A stretch of DNA of 20,483 nt from Alphaproteobacteria bacterium. GTDB lineage: Bacteria; Pseudomonadota; Alphaproteobacteria; UBA8366. Under the pieces are notes generated by a model. That model saw nothing but the letters and a program-made list of their open reading frames with translations, did not search any database and was not told the DNA's origin. Made by a program: the position numbers and the translations under genes. The stretch is taken from positions 1 to 20,483 of the forward strand of contig JABJCS010000845.1 in NCBI GenBank assembly GCA_018665505.1. The letters are read 5' to 3'. Shown one piece after another: positions 14,246 through 20,483 of the stretch (position 1 is the stretch's first letter; each line of letters begins with the position of its first letter).

Positions 14246-15457
14246 TTAGCGCGACTTAACGACGCCCGAACCTTCCATTTCGGCGACATCATCCTCGTCG
14301 TATCCCAATTCCGCCAATACTTCGCGTGTGTGCTCGCCGATTTCGGGCGGTTGCCGACGGAGCGCGAATTGGTGATCGCCCACCTCGACCGGAATACGCG
14401 GAAGTTTTACTGTACGGCCATCCGGTAAAATCGTCTCGCACATGCGCCCACCCGCATTCAGTTGAGCGTCTTCGTATAGATCTTCCGTGGTCGCAACCGG
14501 CGCGAAAGGAATGCCGATTTCCTCGGCGATGGCAGACATCTCCGCCTTCGTATGCGCCTTGCACGCATCTTCCACCAACGGCTTCACACGGTCCGGATTG
14601 GCGACCCGGTCCTCGTTGGTCTTCAACTCCGGATCATCCAATAGCGCTTCATGGCCGAAGCGTTTGCAGAACCGGTCCCAGTGGTTGTCGCTGGTGATCC
14701 CGATGAAAATTTGATCGCCTTCCTTGGTCTCGAAACATTCGTAGACGCACCAAGCCCGCTGCCGCGCGGTCATCGGCGGCACCGGCTTCTGGAGCAAGGC
14801 ACCACCCGCCATGTGCTGCATCATGAGCATGGTGACGGATTCATAGAGTGCGCCCTTCACCATCTGCCCCTCGCCGGTGCGATCACGATCACGCAACGCG
14901 CAGAGAACACCGATCACCCCATAGGTCCCGCCCATAATGTCGATCACCGAGGCGCCGGCCCGCAATGGTTGGCCGACGGGACCCGTCATATAGGCGAGAC
15001 CGCCCATGAACTGTACGACCTCGTCAAGGGCGAGGCGGTTCTCATAGGGGCCCGACAGGAACCCTTTCAGTGAGCAGAAAATCAACCCGGGGTTCGTCTT
15101 CGACATCTCTTCATAGCCGATGCCGAGGCGATCCATCGTGCCGGGCGCGTAATTCTCGATCACCACGTCCGCGCCCTCGATCAGCTTCCGGGCCACCTCG
15201 CGCCCTTTGTCTGACTTCACATCGATGGCAACGCCGCGTTTGTTCCGGTTAAACGCGGTATAAAATCCCGCGCCGAAGCCTGACAGTTTCCGCGTCTTGT
15301 CGCCACCCGGCGCCGGTTCGACCTTGATCAGATCCGCGCCCAGATCGGCAAGGACCAACCCACAGGACGGTCCCATGATGGTCTGGCAAAACTCGATAAC
15401 CCGCACTCCCGCCAGCGGTAGCGGCGCCACGTTTCCATCACTCAAAACAACCTCCAT
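14246..15457 (-). CDS. CaiB/BaiF (class III) CoA-transferase 2
   Basis: This is a family III CoA-transferase of 403 residues (399 from the alternative start). Landmarks are GVRVIEFCQTIMGPSCG, GADLIKVEP, FNRNKRGVAIDV, VIENYAPG and the catalytic Asp173 in ASVIDIMGG, followed by RDRTGEGQ. It is clearly diverged from CoA-transferase 1 and probably activates a different acid. Start choice is uncertain. ATG 15457 has no good upstream ribosome binding site, while GGAGG inside its first codons lies five bases before an in-frame TTG at 15445, which may be the true start. It is transcribed away from the caspase-like gene and meets the OGT-like gene tail to tail. Confidence 0.9.
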   Translation of the reverse strand: MEVVLSDGNVAPLPLAGVRVIEFCQTIMGPSCGLVLADLGADLIKVEPAPGGDKTRKLSGFGAGFYTAFNRNKRGVAIDVKSDKGREVARKLIEGADVVIENYAPGTMDRLGIGYEEMSKTNPGLIFCSLKGFLSGPYENRLALDEVVQFMGGLAYMTGPVGQPLRAGASVIDIMGGTYGVIGVLCALRDRDRTGEGQMVKGALYESVTMLMMQHMAGGALLQKPVPPMTARQRAWCVYECFETKEGDQIFIGITSDNHWDRFCKRFGHEALLDDPELKTNEDRVANPDRVKPLVEDACKAHTKAEMSAIAEEIGIPFAPVATTEDLYEDAQLNAGGRMCETILPDGRTVKLPRIPVEVGDHQFALRRQPPEIGEHTREVLAELGYDEDDVAEMEGSGVVKSR

Positions 15458-15613
15458 CGGCTAAATCCATACAAGACAATGCTTTATATAGGCGGTGCAC
15501 GCCTCCTGGGACAGGCGACGTCAATTCACGCCGGTTGACCGCGGGCATGACCTTCGGCAGCATGTGGTGGAAAACCGGCCTCCCCCTTGCATAGCGCCGG
15601 TTATATATACGCC

Positions 15614-15618
15614 AAGGA
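15614..15618 (+). promoter_or_regulatory. Ribosome binding site supporting a TTG start for the caspase-like gene
   Basis: AAGGA lies eight bases before TTG 15627. Starting there gives a compact signal peptide (MIARIAIFALAASVL). The longer reading from GTG 15495 puts 44 unlikely residues before it. Confidence 0.55.
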
Positions 15619-15626
15619 TATTCGGG

Positions 15627-17201
15627 TTGATCGCACGTATCGCCATTTTCGCACTGGCCGCATCCGTCTTGATGTCACTGTCCCTATTTGAGGCAGCTGC
15701 CGCCGGATCGCGCGGATTGTCGATTCAAATGCGAAACCAACACGGCAAGGGGCCGCAGCATATGCGCCTCTATCAAACTAGCCGCGCTCTGGTGATCGGC
15801 ATTGACGCCTACACCGCGGGCTGGCCGCGCCTCGACATGGCCGTGGCAGACGCCCGGGCGGTCGCGCAAGAATTAGAGAGCCGTGGTTTCGACGTCACCC
15901 TACGGACGAACCTAAATTCCGCTGATCTTGATCGAACCCTGAAGGAATTTTTCGCCATCCAGGGAGCCGACCCCGAAGCCCGCCTATTCCTGTGGTATGC
16001 CGGGCATGGGCATACGATTAATGGCGAGGGGTTCCTGGTGCCAACCGACGCACCACCCGCGACCAACCCCGCCTTCAAGGTCAAAGCCCTGCATATGCGG
16101 GATTTCGGCGGATTGATGCGCCTCGCCGATGCCAAACATGTACTCTCGGTTTTCGATTCCTGTTTCTCCGGCACCATCTTCACCTCTCGCTCCGCGTCGG
16201 CACCATCCGCCATCGATCTAAAGACAACGAAGCCTGTCCGACAGTTTCTGACCTCCGGCGATGCCGGGCAGACAGTGCGCGACGACGGCAGTTTTCGGGA
16301 ACTCTTCTTGCGTGCCATTCGCGGCGACAACCGCGCCGACGTGAATAAAGACGGCTACGTGACGGGCGATGAGTTGGGCCTCTACCTCTCTCAGGAAGTC
16401 ACCCAGCTAACAGAAACCGCGCAGACACCCCGTTGGGGCCGATTACAGGATGTCCGCTTTAACGAGGGCGACTTCGTCTTTGCGGCATCCAATCCAGCAA
16501 GCCTTCCCTCACCGCCCACCGTCAATGATTCCGTCACCCCACCCGTGTCGTCGAATATGCCTGATGTCGTGTTCTGGAAATCCATCGAGAACAGCGACGA
16601 TCGCTCCGATTTCGAAGCCTATCTCGCGAACTTCCCCAACGGCATTTTCGCGGACTTGGCCCGCAATCGCCTCGCGCGATTGGCCCCACCGCCATCCAAC
16701 CCGCGCCGGGCGAATAATTGGGTGGAGCCGATGGAAGCCACCTTCGTCGTCCTCAAGAACGCCAACCTGCGGGAAAAACCCACGACCAATAGCAAAAGAC
16801 GGGGATCGGCGAAAAAGAACGTCGGAATTGTCGTCACCGGCCACGTGCCGGGGCGTCCTTGGTATCGAATGAATCTGCCGGACGGACCGGCTTTCATTCA
16901 CGCCAATCTGGTTAAGGAAATCGAACCGGCGGAATTGATCGCCTGGTATCGCGTCAAGCAAAGTAATGATTTCAATGCCTATCGAAGATTCGTGCGGCGC
17001 TTCCCGAATGGACACTACACAAGACAAGCGCGCCGGATCGGGAAAAAGCTCTACCGCGAGGCCCGAAATAATCGCCCGCCGCCGCGTGTCAAACGACGGC
17101 CTCCCCCGCCTGAGCGCGACAAAGCACGCCGGGATCAGCGGATTGTGAACGATCTCATCCGGCTGTTCGGCCAAGTCGCGCGCCAGGCCGGGCGCCAGTA
17201 A
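15627..17201 (+). CDS. Exported caspase-like (peptidase C14) protein with EF-hand loop and SH3-like domain
   Basis: This is a protein of about 524 residues from TTG 15627; the frame stays open back to GTG 15495. A signal peptide (1-26, ending EAAAA) predicts export. The caspase p20-like fold follows: RALVIGIDAY (53-62), YAGHG with catalytic His127 and DSCFSG with catalytic Cys179. An EF-hand-type loop, DVNKDGYVTGDE, spans 238-249 with Asp, Asn, Asp, Gly and Glu at the calcium-binding positions. The C-terminal half has a bacterial SH3-like region (about 372-430, with NANLREKP and WYRMN) between two related repeats of the FxAYxxxFPNG type (near 329-339 and 450-462). The tail is Pro/Arg-rich. 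It is probably a periplasmic or wall-associated cysteine protease. It heads a run containing two lytic transglycosylases. Confidence 0.85.
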   Translation: MIARIAIFALAASVLMSLSLFEAAAAGSRGLSIQMRNQHGKGPQHMRLYQTSRALVIGIDAYTAGWPRLDMAVADARAVAQELESRGFDVTLRTNLNSADLDRTLKEFFAIQGADPEARLFLWYAGHGHTINGEGFLVPTDAPPATNPAFKVKALHMRDFGGLMRLADAKHVLSVFDSCFSGTIFTSRSASAPSAIDLKTTKPVRQFLTSGDAGQTVRDDGSFRELFLRAIRGDNRADVNKDGYVTGDELGLYLSQEVTQLTETAQTPRWGRLQDVRFNEGDFVFAASNPASLPSPPTVNDSVTPPVSSNMPDVVFWKSIENSDDRSDFEAYLANFPNGIFADLARNRLARLAPPPSNPRRANNWVEPMEATFVVLKNANLREKPTTNSKRRGSAKKNVGIVVTGHVPGRPWYRMNLPDGPAFIHANLVKEIEPAELIAWYRVKQSNDFNAYRRFVRRFPNGHYTRQARRIGKKLYREARNNRPPPRVKRRPPPPERDKARRDQRIVNDLIRLFGQVARQAGRQ

Positions 17202-17278
17202 ATTTCCCTGTCGGTTTCTCCCGAATAATCGCCCTACTCCCTTCATAGCCTTCTCGAACAAGAACCGAGGAGGCCCAT

Positions 17279-17725
17279 ATGGGCGATGCACATTACGGGA
17301 ATGCCATGACGGAAGTCGCTCTTGCGCTGTCGATGGCCTTCTTCAGCATCATGATACTGGCCATGGTCAGCATGAGCGCGGCCCACGAAACCGCACAAGC
17401 GCCACAGGACGCGCCGGACAAAACACTCGCCGCCAAACTCGCGGCGGCGAAACCGGACGCCTCGAAAGCGGGCACGGCCAACCCGAATGCGGAAGACACG
17501 CTTATTGTCTATCACCAGGGCAAATTCCTCGACCGCGACCTTAATCCTCTAGACCCCAAAACAATTCAATCTCGCGGGCGCGTCATCCTTGCTCTGTCTC
17601 CTGACACGGCGATGGCGGAAGCACTCAAGGCTCGCAGCGCGATCGGGGCGGAAAACCTCATTGTCTCAATGCTGAACGAAAAATGGCTGGCCGCGTTGAA
17701 GCGCCGGCAAACTCAGGAGAAATAG
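17279..17725 (+). CDS. Small single-pass membrane protein, function unknown
   Basis: This 148-residue protein is not assignable with confidence. One strong membrane segment spans about 11-33 (ALALSMAFFSIMILAMVS), followed by an Ala/Pro/Lys-rich linker (about 35-70). A C-terminal region (about 72-148) contains DTLIVYHQGKFLD, RVILALSPDTAMAEAL and GAENLIVSML. Short N-terminus, single helix, linker and a small periplasmic domain resembles the layout of ExbD/TolR-type proteins. The membrane Asp of that family is missing; Glu12 lies at the membrane edge instead. GAGGAGG sits just before ATG 17279. It lies 77 bases after the caspase-like gene and one base before the first transglycosylase, so it is probably part of one operon. 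Confidence 0.75.
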   Translation: MGDAHYGNAMTEVALALSMAFFSIMILAMVSMSAAHETAQAPQDAPDKTLAAKLAAAKPDASKAGTANPNAEDTLIVYHQGKFLDRDLNPLDPKTIQSRGRVILALSPDTAMAEALKARSAIGAENLIVSMLNEKWLAALKRRQTQEK

Positions 17726-17726
17726 A

Positions 17727-18509
17727 ATGCGCCGCACTCTTAAATCCATAGCCCCATCATTCCTCGCCATCGCGCTGGCATCGACGCCCGTTCTTGGAAT
17801 GTCCTCCGCCGCCGACGCGGCAACGCCCCGCGAAGTGAAACGGATTGTCGTTAAACTCGCGGCAGATACTGCCGTCCCGCCATCCATCGCGCTGGCTGTC
17901 GCAAGCGTCGAATCCGGCTTTCGCGACGATTTTGAAAGCGCCACCGGAACCCGCGGAGTCATGCAGATCACGCCAGAAGTCGCCGACAAACACGGGGTCA
18001 GCCCCGACGCATTATGGAATGCCCGTAAGAATGTCGCGCTCGGCTTGAAAATGTTGAGCCATTATTTCCAGAAATCCGAACACCAATGGCCCGTCGCCCT
18101 GCGACGCTATGCGAAGGCGATGCCGGGCGGATACGCCCCCGGGAAGTTCGCCCGCAAGGTCTTGCGCCTGGAGCGGCGGTTCGCCGAGGAAATCGTCACC
18201 CGTAAGGCATTGGAGAATCGCAAACGCGAGGTCCTGAACGTCGCACAAGACGGTAATTATTATTTTGGTGCCGAGAAGCCGGAGGCGCCAGAGATCGCCT
18301 GGAACGAAAAGAAACCGGCACGCGTTGCCGCGCTTGACGTCGCACCACGGCGCTATTCGGCCCGCCCGTCCCGCCGAGGCCTTGATGATTTCGATACGGA
18401 CTTAAAGCAAAGGTTGGAGCTAGCTCGCCGTAGCCTTGATGATTTTAGTGCCGGCTTGATCCCGGATCACCTTCCCCGTGGCCGCCGTAGCTGGAGGAAC
18501 AGCCGATGA
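17727..18509 (+). CDS. SLT-type lytic transglycosylase, secreted (1)
   Basis: This is a 260-residue protein with a Sec signal peptide (1-31, ending ADAA). The SLT/lysozyme-like domain (about 33-150) carries the catalytic Glu62 in VESGF and GVMQITPE (77-84), so it should cleave peptidoglycan glycan strands in the periplasm. The usual AYN-type motif late in the domain is RYAKAMPGG here, lacking the Asn, so activity may be altered. The C-terminal 110 residues are basic and contain two copies of RRxLDDF (18 residues apart), unlike the core family. ATG 17727 follows the previous stop by one base, with GGAG upstream. Its end overlaps the next gene by four bases (ATGA). Confidence 0.88.
   Translation: MRRTLKSIAPSFLAIALASTPVLGMSSAADAATPREVKRIVVKLAADTAVPPSIALAVASVESGFRDDFESATGTRGVMQITPEVADKHGVSPDALWNARKNVALGLKMLSHYFQKSEHQWPVALRRYAKAMPGGYAPGKFARKVLRLERRFAEEIVTRKALENRKREVLNVAQDGNYYFGAEKPEAPEIAWNEKKPARVAALDVAPRRYSARPSRRGLDDFDTDLKQRLELARRSLDDFSAGLIPDHLPRGRRSWRNSR
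18372..18459 (+). repeat. Short in-frame duplication inside transglycosylase 1
   Basis: Two similar segments begin at 18372 and 18426, 54 bases apart. Both start CGCCG, then GCCTTGATGATTT, and encode RRGLDDF and RRSLDDF. The 18-codon offset keeps the frame. It is an old, diverged duplication in the basic tail. Confidence 0.45.
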
Positions 18510-19066
18510 GACCGACCTCACTTCTCAGCCGGAGCTTCCTCGTCGCTGCGTTGGCGGCCGTCTTCTTGGTGAGTGCATGCGCTAGCAGTGAAGCCCGATT
18601 GCCCGCTAAATCGGAAAAACGCGCCGCCGTGATCAATCTCATTCGCCAGGAAGCCCGCAATATGGGCGTCTCCGTGCCTTTGGCTTTGGCGGTCGCCCAT
18701 GCCGAATCCTATTTTAATCCGCGCGCTGAAAGTCATGTCGGCGCGCGCGGTGTCATGCAAATCATGCCCGCGACCTCACGTTCGGAATACGGTATTCACC
18801 CTGATCTTTTGTGGGACGCACGGATCAATATCCGCCTCGGCCTACATTTCTTGCGCCGTCTGTTGGATCGTTACCAAGGGCGTGTCGATCTCGCCCTATC
18901 CTATTATAATGGTGGCTCAAGAGTAGGGGACCTTCCGAACGCCCGTGTCATTCCGGCGACACGGAAGTATGTTCGAAAGGTCCTGCGCCTTAAACGCGAA
19001 TACAGGGCGAAAATGTATGCCGGGGAGTTACCGAGATGGAATCCGTTACGACGGGGGAGCTTCTGA
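18506..19066 (+). CDS. SLT-type lytic transglycosylase, lipoprotein (2)
   Basis: This is a 186-residue protein with a lipoprotein signal: hydrophobic 11-22, lipobox LVSAC with Cys25. The SLT domain (about 38-165) has the catalytic Glu67 in AESYFNP, GVMQIMPAT (82-90) and SYYNGGSRV (132-140), so the active site looks complete. It should cut peptidoglycan from an anchored position, probably the inner leaflet of the outer membrane. It shares DARINIRLGL with the matching ARKNVALGL of transglycosylase 1, and RKVLRLKREY with its RKVLRLERRF, so the two are probably related copies. GGAGG precedes ATG 18506, which overlaps the previous stop. The next gene starts 31 bases before its end. Confidence 0.92.
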   Translation: MRPTSLLSRSFLVAALAAVFLVSACASSEARLPAKSEKRAAVINLIRQEARNMGVSVPLALAVAHAESYFNPRAESHVGARGVMQIMPATSRSEYGIHPDLLWDARINIRLGLHFLRRLLDRYQGRVDLALSYYNGGSRVGDLPNARVIPATRKYVRKVLRLKREYRAKMYAGELPRWNPLRRGSF

Positions 19067-20483
19067 TCGAGGAAGGGAAAAGCGGCGAATTAATCGCCGC
19101 CTTCCAAGCCTTGCAGGAAACAACAGTCAATGATGGACCAAAGTACACACCCAAAACATGCCGGGAATTGGCGCGCGCCATCGCGTGCCGGAATTACGGT
19201 AAATGCTTGCTGGAGCTTACCTACCTGTTCGTTATCGCCGGTGCCTGCGACCGCAGAGGCGGCCGATTCGAGAGCTTCTTCTGGGAAAGCGGCCCGGCCC
19301 GCGCCAGCGCCTTTCGCGGATATATCCAAGAGAGCGAACCCTTCCCACCCGGAATACGTCGCACCGATGGCGGCGTCACGGTCGAAACAGATGAAGAAGT
19401 CTTCACCATCACATATGGCCGCATGCCGTTTCTCTCTGCCTTCGTGGAGTTTCTCATGACCACGATCGGATATGGCGTGCTCGCTGAATTGACGGAACCG
19501 CTGCAAGGCCCTGTGCCGCCGCGCGCCGCTATCGGCGAAGCAGCCAACGGTATCGCCCGCCAGCTCTATGATTATCTGCGCGAACACCTGCCGAACGCCC
19601 ACGCGCAACGCAAAGCGCATCTTCTGATCGATTTCGTGAATGAACGGCAAGGTGGCCGTTCCCGACCCGACGATGTGGACGACGACGCGCTGCTGGCGTT
19701 CTGGCTCGATCAATCTTCCGACACGGACGACGGCGGGGACTACCGCACATATCAAAGCGTCTTCCAGGCAGGTGTCGAGCTCCGGCTGCTGATGGCGCAC
19801 GCGCTGGACAAATACCGCATGAGCGGTGCCCGCAGCATCGGCACGGATGTCGAGGCAGGCGAAATCGATCCCGGCGATATAGAAGATGCCGCCGAAATAC
19901 TGGATTCGGTTACCATGCCACTGCAGGCGCTTTCGGAGCCGCCGCTCGATGCGGTCAAATTCTTGAACGGACGGGAGACGGAAACCGCTTCGGAAGTGGC
20001 GCTAGGTCCGGGCATCGCCATTTCGCTGGCGCAATCCGTATTCCGCAACGCCGTCTTCGGCCGCGCACAAAGCCGCATTACAAACGCGCTGCGCCACAAA
20101 CGGGTGACGGCTGAATTACTCACCGATGCAGCGGAGACCGACTACCCGGCTCGCCTCCAAGATTATCGCGATTTTTGCGAACGACTAGAACGCTCGATGC
20201 TCGCGGTATTGCATGTCCTAACCGTCGCACGGCGACCCGAAGCCATCGAACTGGCTATTTCACTCAAGCCGGATATGGACCTCGGCGCGCTTGCCGAGGG
20301 AACTTCGGACGAGCCGGAATGGCAGGACGACACGGTCGTTAGCATTACGGCTGTCAGGGCGGCAGACCGGTTTTACGAACGTGCGGGTGCTAGAGCGGGT
20401 GGTAACGATCCCCTCGGCGAATTGATGGCGGAAGCGCGCAAGGCGTTTCGAGCTAATGCGCGACAGGGGTTCACCGACGACGA
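19036..20483 (+). CDS. Large unrecognised protein, partial (runs off the right edge)
   Basis: An open frame of 482 codons runs from ATG 19036 to the end of the window without a stop. GGGGAG lies about ten bases before the ATG, and the start overlaps the transglycosylase 2 gene by 31 bases, indicating coupled translation. I do not recognise the family. The N-terminal part has four cysteines (42, 51, 57, 71) and a hydrophobic stretch (58-70). A second apolar stretch is at 130-150 (FLSAFVEFLMTTIGYG). No signal peptide is visible at the N-terminus. The rest is acidic and mostly helical in character, with DPGDIEDAAEIL (278-289) and long amphipathic segments. Third-position G/C preference and freedom from stops support coding on this strand. 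It may be a cytoplasmic or peripheral partner of the envelope proteins encoded just upstream. Confidence 0.8.
   Translation, partial: MESVTTGELLIEEGKSGELIAAFQALQETTVNDGPKYTPKTCRELARAIACRNYGKCLLELTYLFVIAGACDRRGGRFESFFWESGPARASAFRGYIQESEPFPPGIRRTDGGVTVETDEEVFTITYGRMPFLSAFVEFLMTTIGYGVLAELTEPLQGPVPPRAAIGEAANGIARQLYDYLREHLPNAHAQRKAHLLIDFVNERQGGRSRPDDVDDDALLAFWLDQSSDTDDGGDYRTYQSVFQAGVELRLLMAHALDKYRMSGARSIGTDVEAGEIDPGDIEDAAEILDSVTMPLQALSEPPLDAVKFLNGRETETASEVALGPGIAISLAQSVFRNAVFGRAQSRITNALRHKRVTAELLTDAAETDYPARLQDYRDFCERLERSMLAVLHVLTVARRPEAIELAISLKPDMDLGALAEGTSDEPEWQDDTVVSITAVRAADRFYERAGARAGGNDPLGELMAEARKAFRANARQGFTDD

Noticed and set aside
15588..15608. Sigma-70 promoter (TTGCAT with TATATA) before the caspase-like gene
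   Set aside because: The two boxes are only nine bases apart, far from the usual 16-18, so I do not call it.
15495..15626. Extra 44 residues at the N-terminus of the caspase-like protein from GTG 15495
   Set aside because: No ribosome binding site is convincing there, and the extension would move the signal peptide inward; TTG 15627 fits better.
16509..17291. 260-codon minus-strand frame opposite the caspase-like gene
   Set aside because: It is antisense to the SH3-like and repeat region, with Arg/Gly-rich shadow composition.
19090..19800. 236-codon minus-strand frame near the right edge
   Set aside because: The + strand is open for 482 codons from an ATG with a ribosome binding site inside the operon, which is the better reading.

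Overview
The window looks like chromosomal DNA of a GC-rich proteobacterium, most likely an alphaproteobacterium. The basis is the G/C-rich third codon positions, GGGAGACA-type Shine-Dalgarno sequences, GTG and probable TTG starts, and two kinds of G+C-rich intergenic palindrome of the sort scattered through alphaproteobacterial genomes. It is gene-dense: no gene-free stretch exceeds 300 bases, and I see no tRNA, rRNA, insertion sequence, prophage or CRISPR array. Species-level placement is not possible from the sequence alone. || Layout. (1) 1-3690: a probable divergent gene is cut by the left edge. It is followed by three tandem paralogous metallo-beta-lactamase-fold hydrolases (lactonase-like) and an alpha/beta hydrolase, all on +. 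Palindromic repeats fill both gaps between the MBL genes, and the second repeat appears to supply the ribosome binding site of MBL gene 3. (2) 3680-5887: a secreted TPR protein (-) is divergent from thioredoxin reductase trxB (+). (3) 5911-8088: a flavin reductase-like gene (-) is broken by a perfect 8-bp tandem duplication. Next to it are a CitE/HpcH-type CoA lyase (+) and a double-hotdog thioesterase-like protein (-). (4) 8252-11763: a small lipoprotein is followed by a NIPSNAP protein, a CaiB/BaiF CoA-transferase and an FlK-like hotdog thioesterase on +, then a crotonase-fold protein on - that lacks the usual second catalytic glutamate. (5) 11840-15457: a TPR/O-GlcNAc-transferase-like (SPINDLY-type) protein on +, perhaps translationally coupled to a 10-codon upstream ORF, and a second CaiB/BaiF CoA-transferase on -. 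(6) 15627-20483: a tight + strand run of five genes encodes an exported caspase-like protease with an EF-hand loop and SH3-like region, a small single-pass membrane protein, two SLT-type lytic transglycosylases (one a lipoprotein), and a large unrecognised protein that runs off the right edge. || How the genes may work together. Regions 1, 3, 4 and part of 5 read as accessory acyl-CoA and ester/lactone catabolism: ring or ester opening by MBL and alpha/beta hydrolases, CoA loading by CoA-transferases, crotonase and CitE-type C-C chemistry, and thioesterases to release CoA. The actual substrate cannot be read from the sequence. Region 6 is the best candidate for an undescribed system: an envelope-located caspase-like protease co-transcribed with two peptidoglycan-cleaving enzymes, a membrane protein and a novel partner.
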